A stretch of DNA of 47,387 nucleotides from a virus. Below, in pieces: positions 1 through 6,698 of the stretch. The notes under the pieces are model-generated. The model was not told the DNA's origin and ran no database searches. It was given only the letters and a program-made list of their open reading frames with translations. The stretch covers positions 1-47,387 of IMG/VR virus record IMGVR_UViG_3300014497_000012; one strand, given 5' to 3'. The stretch's first letter is position 1. Every line of letters begins with the position of its first letter. Both the position numbers and the translations under genes were made by a program.

Positions 1-123
1 GGATCCGCTGGATGATAGCTGTTTTTCCTGCCTGGATACCACCGGCAACCAGCACAAAACCACGCATACCTTCAGCAGCACCAGACATGCTTTCACCCAG
101 TTCATGAAAGCTTTCACCCATCA
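1..123. repeat. Direct terminal repeat, left copy (123 bp)
   Basis: Positions 1-123 are identical to 47265-47387. The repeat lies inside a single P-loop gene that continues in frame across the joined ends. This is the signature of a circular or circularly permuted genome whose assembled contig overlaps itself. A true short terminal repeat is possible but less likely, since the repeat sits inside a gene. The unique genome length is then 47264 bp. Confidence 0.95.
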
Positions 124-187
124 CGGCAATGACCTTCATTCCTTTTTCAATAGCTTCCTGGAACTGTTCAGTTGTTTTAATTTCCAT
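1..187 (-). CDS. P-loop NTPase-like protein, 5' part (continues at 47264 going down)
   Basis: The start codon is at 187. The reading frame leaves the window at position 1 and continues at 47264 down to 46963, giving 162 residues. Residues 49-56 read GGIQAGKT, a Walker A motif (GxxxxGKT) after a short hydrophobic strand, so nucleotide binding is likely. No clear Walker B is visible, and the last 30 residues are rich in Lys and Arg. It overlaps the end of the upstream 117-residue gene by 11 bases, so the two are co-transcribed. It is too short for a terminase or helicase, and its substrate is unknown. Confidence 0.8.
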   Translation of the reverse strand, partial: MEIKTTEQFQEAIEKGMKVIAVMGESFHELGESMSGAAEGMRGFVLVAGGIQAGKTAIIQRI

Positions 188-530
188 CACCACCATCCTT
201 CCATTTACCGCCAATAATGAATTTAGCCTTTAATCTTTCAGATGTTGAACTTCCTAGGCTTTCACCGGTGGAAACATCAACACCCTGTGGTTTTAAACCT
301 GGATTATCAATGAAGCCACCCAAAGGAAACCTGACCTGTTTCATTGCCTTAAACATCCCGATCCTGGCACCTATCAAATCAACATCATGTTTCAGGAAAG
401 GAAGGTGTTTTTCTGGTGTAAAGGCACTGGAAACACGAAGATGGATCACCTGAAGCTTCAGCACCTGTTCAAAGATGGCCATCCTTTTATTCAGGATGAA
501 TTCCATCTGTTCAATTGAAGTTGTTTTCAT
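177..530 (-). CDS. Hypothetical protein, 117 aa
   Basis: I do not recognise this family. The product is mainly helical in its first half and basic, and ends in a Gly/Asp-rich tail. There are no cysteines and no membrane segment. The ATG at 530 lies one base after the stop of a 35-codon membrane peptide and downstream of the promoter at 673-680, so it is the second gene of that unit. Its end overlaps the start of the P-loop gene by 11 bases, which suggests translational coupling. Confidence 0.75.
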   Translation of the reverse strand: MKTTSIEQMEFILNKRMAIFEQVLKLQVIHLRVSSAFTPEKHLPFLKHDVDLIGARIGMFKAMKQVRFPLGGFIDNPGLKPQGVDVSTGESLGSSTSERLKAKFIIGGKWKDGGDGN

Positions 531-531
531 T

Positions 532-639
532 TTAACTGATTAGACTGATGATAAAATTAACTGATAAATACATTAATGATGCTGCAATAGAAAGGATTGC
601 AATCCAGGTGACCTGTTTAGTCCGGTTTACTTTGTTCAT
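532..639 (-). CDS. Small single-span membrane protein, 35 aa
   Basis: Reading the gap between 531 and 720 on the minus strand gives ATG at 639 and TAA at 532-534, for 35 codons. The N-terminus is basic (MNKVNRTKQV) and is followed by one continuous hydrophobic segment to the end, the profile of a single-pass inner-membrane peptide. It is the first gene after a promoter (TATATTTG at 673-680) and the conserved leader motif at 650-668, which supports real expression. The role is unknown; a small holin-like or envelope-acting peptide is possible. Confidence 0.65.
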   Translation of the reverse strand: MNKVNRTKQVTWIAILSIAASLMYLSVNFIISLIS

Positions 640-649
640 GATGTGATGT

Positions 650-668
650 GTAAGATTTATTGTTGTTC
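650..668 (-). promoter_or_regulatory. Conserved leader motif before the 35-aa gene
   Basis: Minus-strand reading is GAACAACAATAAATCTTAC, a three-base-longer variant of the GAACTTTAAATCTTAC leader seen before eleven starts in this genome. It ends ten bases before the ATG at 639. Confidence 0.65.
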
Positions 669-672
669 ATCA

Positions 673-680
673 CAAATATA
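673..680 (-). promoter_or_regulatory. Bacteroidota-type promoter, -7 element
   Basis: The minus strand reads TATATTTG, matching TAnnTTTG, in an AT-rich 80-base gap. A clear TTTG -33 element at the expected spacing is missing (GGTG instead). Its likely targets are the 35-aa peptide, the 117-aa protein and the P-loop gene, and possibly genes beyond the circular junction. Confidence 0.6.
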
Positions 681-721
681 TATTTTTATTTATATTTCAC
701 ACCAATAATATAAACTTTTAT

Positions 722-991
722 TTATTCATCATTTTCATTCAACTGGGCATTCAGATACCCTGAACACTGTTCACCTTCCTTTTCATGACACATGAACCTT
801 TTACCTGGTTCAAACAGGCATTTTAAGGCATCAATGACAACTGGATCTTCATTGGCTTCAGTACCTGGTTTGAATGCACACCCATTGCACATCTTGTGTG
901 GTTCACATCCCAGTAATGTGGCCTTTTCAGCACCCTTTCTGGCACACTTCACAATCATCTGTGCAATCAGGGATCTTTGTTCTTCCTTCAT
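722..991 (-). CDS. Cysteine-rich small protein, 89 aa (copy A)
   Basis: There are seven cysteines (16, 29, 35, 38, 58, 68, 76). The core pattern is C35-x2-C38-A-FKP, then MCH at 67-69, then C76-SG. The 83-aa protein at 7347-7598 shows the same arrangement (C14-x2-C17-P-FKP, ICH at 47-49, C62-KG), so the two look like diverged paralogs. A bound metal, zinc or an iron-sulphur cluster, is likely from the ligand pattern, but I cannot name a function. It lies four bases after the upstream 99-aa gene, in the same unit. Confidence 0.75.
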   Translation of the reverse strand: MKEEQRSLIAQMIVKCARKGAEKATLLGCEPHKMCNGCAFKPGTEANEDPVVIDALKCLFEPGKRFMCHEKEGEQCSGYLNAQLNENDE

Positions 992-995
992 AAGT

Positions 996-1295
996 TTAGT
1001 TATTAAAGAAATCAGATGTTTTCTTCAGCATCAACATTTCAGATAAAGTGAACAGCAGTGACCATTCATCACCAGATTTGGTTCTAACATTCAGGATCTT
1101 CTTCCCTTTGTATGGCCACGGTGTTTCATAATAGCTTTCCAGGTGGGAAATATTAATGACAACAGGTGAAACATAAAAGTAATGATCAACACCATTTGTG
1201 TCAATACCCTGCCTATTGGCTTCATTACCTTCTTTAGTCAGGAAGATGGCTTTGAATACCTGTTCAATGCTGTTCACTGGGATACGGTATTCCAT
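996..1295 (-). CDS. Hypothetical protein, 99 aa
   Basis: I do not recognise this family. It has no cysteine and no membrane segment; an alternating hydrophobic pattern around residues 35-55 suggests a small mixed alpha/beta fold. It is packed two bases after the upstream gene and four bases before the cysteine-rich gene, typical of early-region accessory genes. Confidence 0.7.
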   Translation of the reverse strand: MEYRIPVNSIEQVFKAIFLTKEGNEANRQGIDTNGVDHYFYVSPVVINISHLESYYETPWPYKGKKILNVRTKSGDEWSLLFTLSEMLMLKKTSDFFNN

Positions 1296-1297
1296 AA

Positions 1298-1621
1298 TTA
1301 TTCAGCGGATCCAGTTGAATTTTTAATCTGTTCATCCTTGATTTTAGCTTCATAATCCATTTCCCAGATGAACACCCTTCCAGGTGGAACAATTTTATTG
1401 TAAGGATCTTCCAGTGGCACACCCCAGTGTTCAGGATCATATTCTGAAACAGGGATGATCCCTTCACTGTCTTCATTATGGAAGTAGGTTTCTTCTGAAA
1501 CATAAGCTTCACCTATTTCAACATAATCTTCTATCTGTGTGACTGTTGCTGGCTGTTGCAGCTGACTTTCATTTAAGGTGTTCAAGAATTCTTTCAGGTC
1601 ACCCAGGGTTTTAATTTCCAT
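1298..1621 (-). CDS. Hypothetical acidic protein, 107 aa
   Basis: Family not recognised. The product is acidic, with a helical N-terminus (MEIKTLGDLKEFLNTL) resembling the start of the P-loop gene product (MEIKTTEQFQEAIEKG). That may be a shared N-terminal helix or chance. The middle is rich in Glu, Tyr and Pro. Spacing to both neighbours is under ten bases. No catalytic motif is visible. Confidence 0.7.
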   Translation of the reverse strand: MEIKTLGDLKEFLNTLNESQLQQPATVTQIEDYVEIGEAYVSEETYFHNEDSEGIIPVSEYDPEHWGVPLEDPYNKIVPPGRVFIWEMDYEAKIKDEQIKNSTGSAE

Positions 1622-1629
1622 TTGATTAT

Positions 1630-1929
1630 TTATTTAAGTTTTAACATATTATTACTCATTAATGATGGATCAGCAGCAGCCAGGGCTGAAAATACAGTGA
1701 CCAGCTTTCCCTTCATGAATTCATTAACAGCATTGAAGAACTGTTCAGCTGTAACATTAAGATCCAGGTTCTTTTCAAGCTTCAGCACCTTTGGCCTGGA
1801 TTTGTATGTGTTAAATTCAAACCCACCATTATAGTTTGGACAACTAACAACCAGTGCATAATTCGGATTTATGACAGCGGTGAAGGTTTCTTTTTGAATT
1901 CTGAATCCTGGATATTTCATTTTCTTCAT
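1630..1929 (-). CDS. Hypothetical protein, 99 aa
   Basis: Family not recognised. The first 55 residues look beta-rich and the last 45 look helical, ending in KLK. Its start shares a base with the stop of the upstream 111-aa gene, indicating translational coupling. The start could equally be the second Met (MKYPGF), three residues later. Confidence 0.7.
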   Translation of the reverse strand: MKKMKYPGFRIQKETFTAVINPNYALVVSCPNYNGGFEFNTYKSRPKVLKLEKNLDLNVTAEQFFNAVNEFMKGKLVTVFSALAAADPSLMSNNMLKLK

Positions 1930-2264
1930 CAGCTATTAATGGATTTGATGTAATCCTTCACGGACTGGATCCTGGATTTTAAGTCATCCGGATTGCTACT
2001 GTCCAGGTTGCTTTGCGCCATCACCATTGCTTCCTGGATGGAATCACCGTGGCCAATTTGGGCACCACTGGTGACTTCACTGATGATCATGGTTTCAGGG
2101 AACAGGTGCTGGAAGTTGTGGTCAATTTCCTTTATTGGATCAAAGGGATCTTTATGAAGGGCAAATTTAAATTCTTCATAACCTTTGAAGAAGACTTCTG
2201 TTCCGGTTACTTCCATAGAACGGGAACCCCATGTTTCTTGTTGATAATGGATTGTCAATTTCAT
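1929..2264 (-). CDS. Hypothetical protein, 111 aa
   Basis: Family not recognised. A beta-rich first half is followed by a helical second half containing a Ser/Asn/Asp-rich turn near residue 90. No membrane segment. It follows the 43-aa membrane peptide by two bases and overlaps the next gene by one base, so all three probably share a transcript. Confidence 0.7.
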   Translation of the reverse strand: MKLTIHYQQETWGSRSMEVTGTEVFFKGYEEFKFALHKDPFDPIKEIDHNFQHLFPETMIISEVTSGAQIGHGDSIQEAMVMAQSNLDSSNPDDLKSRIQSVKDYIKSINS

Positions 2265-2266
2265 GG

Positions 2267-2398
2267 CTACTTCATTAGATCGTTAAACCTTAATGCAATG
2301 ATCATCAGTCCCAGGAACATACCTTCAGTTACTGATAAGGCACCAAAGAAGACACAAATGGTCAACAGTGCAATGATTATACTGTAAAATGCTTTCAT
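2267..2398 (-). CDS. Small membrane protein, 43 aa
   Basis: ATG at 2398 and TAG at 2267-2269 give 43 codons filling the gap between two supported genes with two bases to spare on either side. The product is strongly hydrophobic, with two predicted spans (about residues 5-20 and 26-37) separated by a short Ser-Val-Thr-Glu turn, and ends NDLMK. A membrane hairpin of this size could be an envelope effector, but nothing shows its role. Confidence 0.6.
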   Translation of the reverse strand: MKAFYSIIIALLTICVFFGALSVTEGMFLGLMIIALRFNDLMK

Positions 2399-2400
2399 AA

Positions 2401-2619
2401 TTAAGCCCCCGTGTTTTGTGATAAAATAATACCTTTTTTCTGATCAGCATGGGCAATACCCAAATCAGTTGCTGATAAATTACTTTTATCAGTCCAATCA
2501 TCAATATATCCACCAGGGATGATTGATAAAGCTTCATCTTCACTTTCAGCAACACAGACAAAAGCTTTATATTCATTCCAGCTTACTTCATCTGTTCTTT
2601 CAACTAAGTATATTTTCAT
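2401..2619 (-). CDS. Hypothetical phage protein, 72 aa
   Basis: The opening (MKIYLVERTDEVSWNEYK, then AFVCVAESEDEA) resembles a small protein common in phage accessory regions. It has a beta-strand start, an aromatic turn, then a Glu/Asp-rich helix. I recall no function for the family. It sits five bases after the 250-aa NUMOD1-like gene and two bases before the 43-aa membrane peptide. Confidence 0.75.
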   Translation of the reverse strand: MKIYLVERTDEVSWNEYKAFVCVAESEDEALSIIPGGYIDDWTDKSNLSATDLGIAHADQKKGIILSQNTGA

Positions 2620-2624
2620 AATTA

Positions 2625-3377
2625 TTATTTTTCAATATAAAACCATCCATCCTTATTTCCCTTTGCCCGTTTCAGTACGGTATTGACAGAAACTTTAAGT
2701 GCTTCAGCTGCTTTCCTGGCTGACTGATAAGAAACACCATCAATCTTCAGATAAGGAAACTTCATTGGCTTTGATCCCTTCAGATTGTTCATGACCAGTC
2801 TAGGATCCGGACTTTCAGAATGAAGGTTTTTATTCACAATACCCTGAACCAGATCTTCAACCACCTTTTTATCCTTTGATGGCCTGATGGACTTTGTGGC
2901 CTTCTTTGACTTCACAGCACGCTTGCCAGGTTCAGCAGCTGGCAAAGGATCCCTGTTTGAAAGTTTGGCCATCATTTCAGGTGTGATCTCTGTTGCTTCA
3001 GACATGAAGGCATCTTTTATTTTGTTAACCACCGGATCCTTTGAAGGCTTTCCTTCCAGGATGGCATCATGAAGCTGGTTCCCCAGTTCCATCATTTCAA
3101 ATGCTTTAGTGTAAGGGATGGCACCATCTTCATCATTGAATTCATTCTTTGATGTGGCATACATCTTCAGCAGCTGTTCACGGGTAAATCTTCTAACCAG
3201 CTGAAGTGGCTTCTTCAATCCCTTGAATGAAGCCGGAACTTCATCACTTAGAAGTTTAACTGTCCAACCTGTTAATCCCTTTTCCAGTGGGACAACTTCA
3301 TAGGTTTCAATTTCAATCACTGTGGCATCTGGCGCAATTAAATACCCTGATAACTGGTCATACTTTTTATAGATCAT
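2625..3377 (-). CDS. Protein with C-terminal NUMOD1-like DNA-binding domain, 250 aa
   Basis: Residues about 1-115 form an unrecognised domain. Residues 135-175 are a Lys/Ser/Pro-rich linker. Residues about 212-248 carry KIDGVSYQSARKAAEALKVS and end in a GWFYIE strand. That matches the NUMOD1 pattern (I-DG-x-Y-x-S, then a helix-turn-helix), usually a DNA-binding tail of homing endonucleases. No HNH or GIY-YIG nuclease motif is visible, so this may be a regulator or nucleoid-like protein rather than an endonuclease. It overlaps the end of the 120-aa gene by four bases (ATGA). Confidence 0.65.
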   Translation of the reverse strand: MIYKKYDQLSGYLIAPDATVIEIETYEVVPLEKGLTGWTVKLLSDEVPASFKGLKKPLQLVRRFTREQLLKMYATSKNEFNDEDGAIPYTKAFEMMELGNQLHDAILEGKPSKDPVVNKIKDAFMSEATEITPEMMAKLSNRDPLPAAEPGKRAVKSKKATKSIRPSKDKKVVEDLVQGIVNKNLHSESPDPRLVMNNLKGSKPMKFPYLKIDGVSYQSARKAAEALKVSVNTVLKRAKGNKDGWFYIEK

Positions 3378-3736
3378 AATTTGGTGGTTTTTGGATAACG
3401 TTTTTGGAATATAAGAACACTTTTCAGTGTTGATTTTAAGAACTTTTGTGTGTGGTATCGCTGTGAATGTGTGGTGTGGTACTCATGTGAAATTTTCACG
3501 TGAAAGAATCCGGAAACAGAAGCAATCCTTTCATCCACTGACACCACAATATAAACACAGTCCTTTATGAAGCTGTATTGGTTTGCTGGAAGTGCCAGAT
3601 CACATTCACCATATCTTTTCAGATATTTGGCTTCCTGTCCACCAAAGTACCTTCCAGTTTCATTCCATCCGAAATATTTTATCTGAATAGGTGAAACACA
3701 GGTGTACAGGAACCGTGGATCCTTTGCTGTTGCCAT
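3374..3736 (-). CDS. Hypothetical basic protein, 120 aa
   Basis: Family not recognised. The C-terminal third is strongly basic and rich in His, Tyr and Thr (about residues 82-118), which could contact nucleic acid. The first 80 residues look beta-rich. It follows a 55-codon gene by three bases, and together they form the first part of the transcript from the 3932-3939 promoter. Confidence 0.65.
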   Translation of the reverse strand: MATAKDPRFLYTCVSPIQIKYFGWNETGRYFGGQEAKYLKRYGECDLALPANQYSFIKDCVYIVVSVDERIASVSGFFHVKISHEYHTTHSQRYHTQKFLKSTLKSVLIFQKRYPKTTKL

Positions 3737-3739
3737 TTC

Positions 3740-3907
3740 TTAAAAGGCAATAACATCAGCACCAGTTTCAGCAAAGATCTGTTCAATCTCTTTAGAATTT
3801 GGATTTCCAGTAACTGTCACTTGAATATAAGCTTCAGTTTCAATTCTGCCTTCAAAGTAAGAAGCTGCAACTGTTTGTGTTTTAGTTGTAAATGATGAAT
3901 TTTTCAT
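3740..3907 (-). CDS. Small hypothetical protein, 55 aa
   Basis: ATG at 3907 and TAA at 3740-3742 give 55 codons in a gap between supported genes. The product is soluble: a Thr/Ser-rich start, two likely strands (TEAYIQVTVTG) and a helix around NSKEIEQIFAETGAD. This gives a beta-beta-alpha profile. It is the first gene behind an exact-spacing promoter and the leader motif, so expression is likely. Function unknown. Confidence 0.65.
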   Translation of the reverse strand: MKNSSFTTKTQTVAASYFEGRIETEAYIQVTVTGNPNSKEIEQIFAETGADVIAF

Positions 3908-3911
3908 TTCA

Positions 3912-3927
3912 GTAAGATTTATTGTTC
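3912..3927 (-). promoter_or_regulatory. Conserved leader motif before the 55-aa gene
   Basis: Minus strand reads GAACAATAAATCTTAC, ending four bases before ATG 3907. It is identical to the copy at 24084-24099. Confidence 0.75.
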
Positions 3928-3931
3928 ATTC

Positions 3932-3962
3932 CAAAGGTATAAACATTTATTTATATTCCAAA
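3932..3962 (-). promoter_or_regulatory. Bacteroidota-type promoter, exact consensus
   Basis: On the minus strand TTTG (3959-3962) is followed by 19 bases and then TACCTTTG (3932-3939). This is the known sigma-ABfr consensus TTTG-N19-TAnnTTTG. Its spacer is nearly the same as in the promoter at 24104-24134. A cluster of TGAACA hexamers lies directly upstream. Confidence 0.85.
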
Positions 3963-3967
3963 TAAAA

Positions 3968-4119
3968 TGAACAGAAAATGAACACTTTTTATAAAATAAA
4001 TGAACACTGTTCACTGAACACCACGAAAATGAACAGATTTTTGAACAAAAAAAAATGAACAGCCAGTTTATTGGTGTTCATTGTAAGAAATATTGTTCAG
4101 TTTTTATCAGAAGTGTTCA
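3968..4119. repeat. Cluster of eleven TGAACA/TGTTCA hexamers
   Basis: TGAACA occurs at 3968, 3979, 4001, 4015, 4030, 4042 and 4056. Its complement TGTTCA occurs at 4008, 4075, 4094 and 4114. Several copies extend to AAAATGAACAG. The pair at 4001-4013 forms a dyad (TGAACA-C-TGTTCA). The stretch between 3968 and 4116 contains no credible gene and lies just upstream of a strong promoter. It could be a repressor/activator array or replication-origin iterons. Confidence 0.75.
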
Positions 4120-4365
4120 GTGTGGGTGCCCTACATCAAAGGAGAAATGAACACCTTTTTCTTCCCAGCTTTCAACAATTGCATCATCCATGTCCAGTGC
4201 AAATTCCAACGGCTTTGGCCACTTTGGTTCTGGCTTTTTAATGATCCTGGTGCCATGCTTCAGGAAGGCTGGATGATGTTTGCGCTTTGTTCGGATACTT
4301 TCCAGGTGATCCCTGTTCATGGAAGAAAAGAAGTATTCAAGTGTGTCAGCGTAGTGATCAAACAT
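4117..4365 (-). CDS. Hypothetical protein, 82 aa
   Basis: Family not recognised. It has a helical first half, a basic middle (RTKRKHH near residue 25, KKPEPKWPK near 45) and an acidic helix (DMDDAIVESWEEKG). It overlaps the end of the 101-aa gene by eight bases. It is the last gene before the TGAACA cluster, so transcripts from upstream would enter that cluster. Confidence 0.65.
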   Translation of the reverse strand: MFDHYADTLEYFFSSMNRDHLESIRTKRKHHPAFLKHGTRIIKKPEPKWPKPLEFALDMDDAIVESWEEKGVHFSFDVGHPH

Positions 4366-4663
4366 TCACACCACCTTTCTTCAATTCCTTCTTTCCCTTT
4401 AAGGTGGCCACTGAAGAAGCCTGTCCAGTCAGTTCATTCAGCCTGGCCTTCCTGATGATCACAGGCTTATCCCAATACAGATCTGGTGTTTTATCAGTCA
4501 CGTGGGTTTTGCCATTGTACGTGTAATGGATATGTGTGAACCTGGAAGACCTGGAAAACTCCACACAGAAGGTGTTCACACCCAGTTCAGAAACTGTTCC
4601 TTTTCCTAGTTTTAAAGACCAGACCTTCTGGCCTGGTTTTACGTTTTTGAATGTTCTTTTCAT
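4358..4663 (-). CDS. Hypothetical phage protein, 101 aa
   Basis: The N-terminal half reads like a small beta-barrel, with KPGQKVWSLKLGKGTV near residues 10-25 followed by short strands. This resembles a family of small phage proteins with an SH3/KOW-like start that I have no function for. The C-terminal 35 residues are basic. A gap of about 126 bases upstream (4664-4789) shows no clear promoter or gene, so it is probably co-transcribed with the 217-aa gene. Confidence 0.65.
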   Translation of the reverse strand: MKRTFKNVKPGQKVWSLKLGKGTVSELGVNTFCVEFSRSSRFTHIHYTYNGKTHVTDKTPDLYWDKPVIIRKARLNELTGQASSVATLKGKKELKKGGVNV

Positions 4664-4789
4664 GAAATGCTTTTAATGGATTGTAAATTCTGTAAATACT
4701 TTGGTTAATATAAGCCGTTTTAAGGCACTTTAGTTTTATTATGGATCATCTTGTAACAACTGTATAAGATGAAGCCACAGGTGTGACAT

Positions 4790-5443
4790 TTACCACATTG
4801 GTGGCTTTATTTCTTGTATGGGTTGCCAGTGGGAAAAATAAGCCACAAACCATTGCTTTGTCCACACAATACCATCCCAGGACTTTGGTGAATCTTCCAT
4901 CCGGTTGTAAATCTTTGACCACACATTAACCAGCTGCCCTTTCTTTGGAAGATCTTCTTCCTTTTCCATCCTTATCCAACCATTGTTTCCTTCAATCCCT
5001 TCCAGGTCTTTAGGTCGCCACGTGTACTTTCCATCTGGATTGATCCCTATGATTTCAACATCTGTTCGGTCAAAATTAAAGTTCTCATACTCCATTCTAT
5101 TTGTCAAGCCATGACCAATGACCTTCCTAGTTATCCAGCCGTTTTCATTAATCAAACCCTTCACGTTTTCCCAGGCTGAACCATAAGCCTTTTCAATCAG
5201 TTCCATCTTTGGACTTAAATCCAGAACCTTCAGCTGCTTTGGTCGCCACATGCACGGATTAAATTCCTTAGTGGTTTCAAAATATTCTTTCCTTCCATTG
5301 ACAACTTCCCACAATGTATGTTCAAGTTCTTTATTTTTACCGTACAGGCTTAAAACTGCCCATCCTGATTTCATGTCAATGATGGATTTGAACTTTTCAA
5401 AGTGTTCACCCCATGCTTCTTTTATTGCTTTTTCCCTATCCAT
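4790..5443 (-). CDS. Protein with duplicated domain and C-terminal DUF551-like domain, 217 aa
   Basis: Residues 5-70 and 83-146 look like two copies of one unit. Each has an amphipathic helix (AIKEAWGEHFEKF; LIEKAYGSAWENV), a GW turn, and ends in a W-R-P-K motif (MWRPKQL; TWRPKDL). Residues about 155-217 match the DUF551 pattern: GWI, then LPKKGQLVNVW, then a final HWQPIQEIKPP. DUF551 proteins are common in phages and have no settled role. The duplication could mean a two-site ligand binder. Confidence 0.65.
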   Translation of the reverse strand: MDREKAIKEAWGEHFEKFKSIIDMKSGWAVLSLYGKNKELEHTLWEVVNGRKEYFETTKEFNPCMWRPKQLKVLDLSPKMELIEKAYGSAWENVKGLINENGWITRKVIGHGLTNRMEYENFNFDRTDVEIIGINPDGKYTWRPKDLEGIEGNNGWIRMEKEEDLPKKGQLVNVWSKIYNRMEDSPKSWDGIVWTKQWFVAYFSHWQPIQEIKPPMW

Positions 5444-5444
5444 T

Positions 5445-5741
5445 TTATTGTTTTTTCAACCAAAAATCTGTAACTGCTGTAAATAACTGCTTTAAAATAT
5501 GTGTTTCTATGAACAACGGTGGTAAACTTTCCAGATCCCCCTTCTTCACCCTTATCCGTGCCTTATGTCTGCTATATTTCACCCTGACTTCAATTTCCTG
5601 ATCAAAGCATTCAAACACCACCACCTTCAGTGGATTTTTCATGTCTGGGATCTGTATGTTCACCAGGTTCTTTGGATCCAGACTTTCAGCTGATGAAAAT
5701 ATCTGAAGTTCCTTATTGAATAGATTAATTGTCTTTTTCAT
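5445..5741 (-). CDS. Hypothetical protein, 98 aa
   Basis: Family not recognised. Alternating charged and hydrophobic residues in the middle (VVVFECFDQEIEVRVKYSR) suggest a beta-sheet, and the C-terminus is helical. It is adjacent to the DUF551-like gene with a one-base gap, so the two are presumably translated together. Confidence 0.65.
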   Translation of the reverse strand: MKKTINLFNKELQIFSSAESLDPKNLVNIQIPDMKNPLKVVVFECFDQEIEVRVKYSRHKARIRVKKGDLESLPPLFIETHILKQLFTAVTDFWLKKQ

Positions 5742-5762
5742 CTTCCCTTCCCTTTAAAAGAT

Positions 5763-6242
5763 TTATTGATCTTTTTGCATTTCTGATGGTCTTAAAATAC
5801 CATAAGCCAGGCAACCAAAACGCTGATCATCATCAGTGACACCCTTTTTAAACCTTTCTTCCCTTCCGGTTATAGAATACAGCTTAAAGCCTTCTGGAAT
5901 CGAATTATACCACTCCCCAGGCAAAAGAATTATATCATGATCAACTTCCATTTTTTCAACTGGATCATCACCACGGCCTAAATCAAAATCAACAGTCCCA
6001 GCTGCATTCAGGTTCATATCATAGGCCGGTATTGCTAGGATGTTAATTTCTGGTTTAGCAGCATTTTCTTCAGCCACTTTGTTAATTGTATCCCAGATAC
6101 AGAATCCTAATCCTTTCAAGATGTACCACGGTGCATTGGTAACCGTATCAATGAATTCCTGGTCATTTGCAGGAATGTAATTGAAATCCAGCTTCCATGT
6201 TCTTTCATGCTGTGAAACAGCCACACTGATTGTCTTTTTCAT
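5763..6242 (-). CDS. Hypothetical protein, 159 aa
   Basis: Family not recognised. It is acidic and mixed alpha/beta, without cysteine clusters or membrane spans. A hydrophobic segment (WYILKGLGFCIW) near residue 40 is too polar for a membrane span. The C-terminal 50 residues hold a hydrophobic strand (DHDIILLPGEWYNSIP). Neighbours are within 20 bases. Confidence 0.65.
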   Translation of the reverse strand: MKKTISVAVSQHERTWKLDFNYIPANDQEFIDTVTNAPWYILKGLGFCIWDTINKVAEENAAKPEINILAIPAYDMNLNAAGTVDFDLGRGDDPVEKMEVDHDIILLPGEWYNSIPEGFKLYSITGREERFKKGVTDDDQRFGCLAYGILRPSEMQKDQ

Positions 6243-6261
6243 ACTTCTTATTTGTTTACAC

Positions 6262-6534
6262 TTAGTTAATTTTTTTAAACGTTATCGGCCTGTTAAAATC
6301 AATTTCGTTCAATTCAAACATCACATTACAGGGATCAATGATCTTCCCTGGCATGTCGGTACAATGAAGGCCGGCACTGGTGTCATGGAATTCATTCAAC
6401 AGCATTACTTCACGGCAAAACAGATCAAAGTCTTCAGCTGACATCTTTTCCAGTAGACCAATAAACCAGACTTTACTGAATTGTTTGTCACCCAGCTGGC
6501 TTTTTTGGATGATTTCTGTTGATACTCTTTTCAT
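6262..6534 (-). CDS. Hypothetical protein, 90 aa
   Basis: Family not recognised. It is mainly helical in the first 50 residues (SAEDFDLFCREVMLLNEF) and beta-like at the end. It lies one base after the 52-aa gene. No motif points to a function. Confidence 0.65.
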   Translation of the reverse strand: MKRVSTEIIQKSQLGDKQFSKVWFIGLLEKMSAEDFDLFCREVMLLNEFHDTSAGLHCTDMPGKIIDPCNVMFELNEIDFNRPITFKKIN

Positions 6535-6535
6535 T

Positions 6536-6694
6536 TTACTGTTTTCTAATGGGCTTTTTTATGGTTCCTTTCACTATTTCATCCACTACTTCCTGGATGG
6601 TTATCACCTTTTTAGGATATAGTTCATTGTAGTCCTTAACCCTTTGAATCGTGCTTTTTGCAATGCTTTTTATAAAATTTTCCTTAATGGTCAT
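6536..6694 (-). CDS. Small helical protein, 52 aa
   Basis: I place the start at the ATG at 6694 (MTIKENFIKSIAKS). The longer frame from 6724 would overlap the upstream gene by 26 bases. The product is basic and almost wholly helical, ending KKPIRKQ. Function unknown; nucleic-acid binding is possible from the charge. Confidence 0.6.
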   Translation of the reverse strand: MTIKENFIKSIAKSTIQRVKDYNELYPKKVITIQEVVDEIVKGTIKKPIRKQ

Positions 6695-6698
6695 ACAG

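Noticed and set aside
1-6. Contig start at a GGATCC site read as a cloning or digestion end
   Set aside because: The word is common all over the genome, the right end is not at such a site, and the 123-base overlap inside a gene explains the ends better.
2625-3377. NUMOD1-like protein as a homing endonuclease
   Set aside because: No HNH, GIY-YIG or LAGLIDADG motif is visible, so only a DNA-binding domain is supported.
3968-4119. TGAACA cluster as a CRISPR array
   Set aside because: Units are only 6-11 bases, spacing varies and there are no spacer-sized unique segments or cas genes.
4664-4789. Gap of 126 bases as a promoter or small gene
   Set aside because: No TAnnTTTG element, leader motif or credible reading frame; only a weak imperfect inverted repeat at its right end that overlaps the neighbouring coding region.
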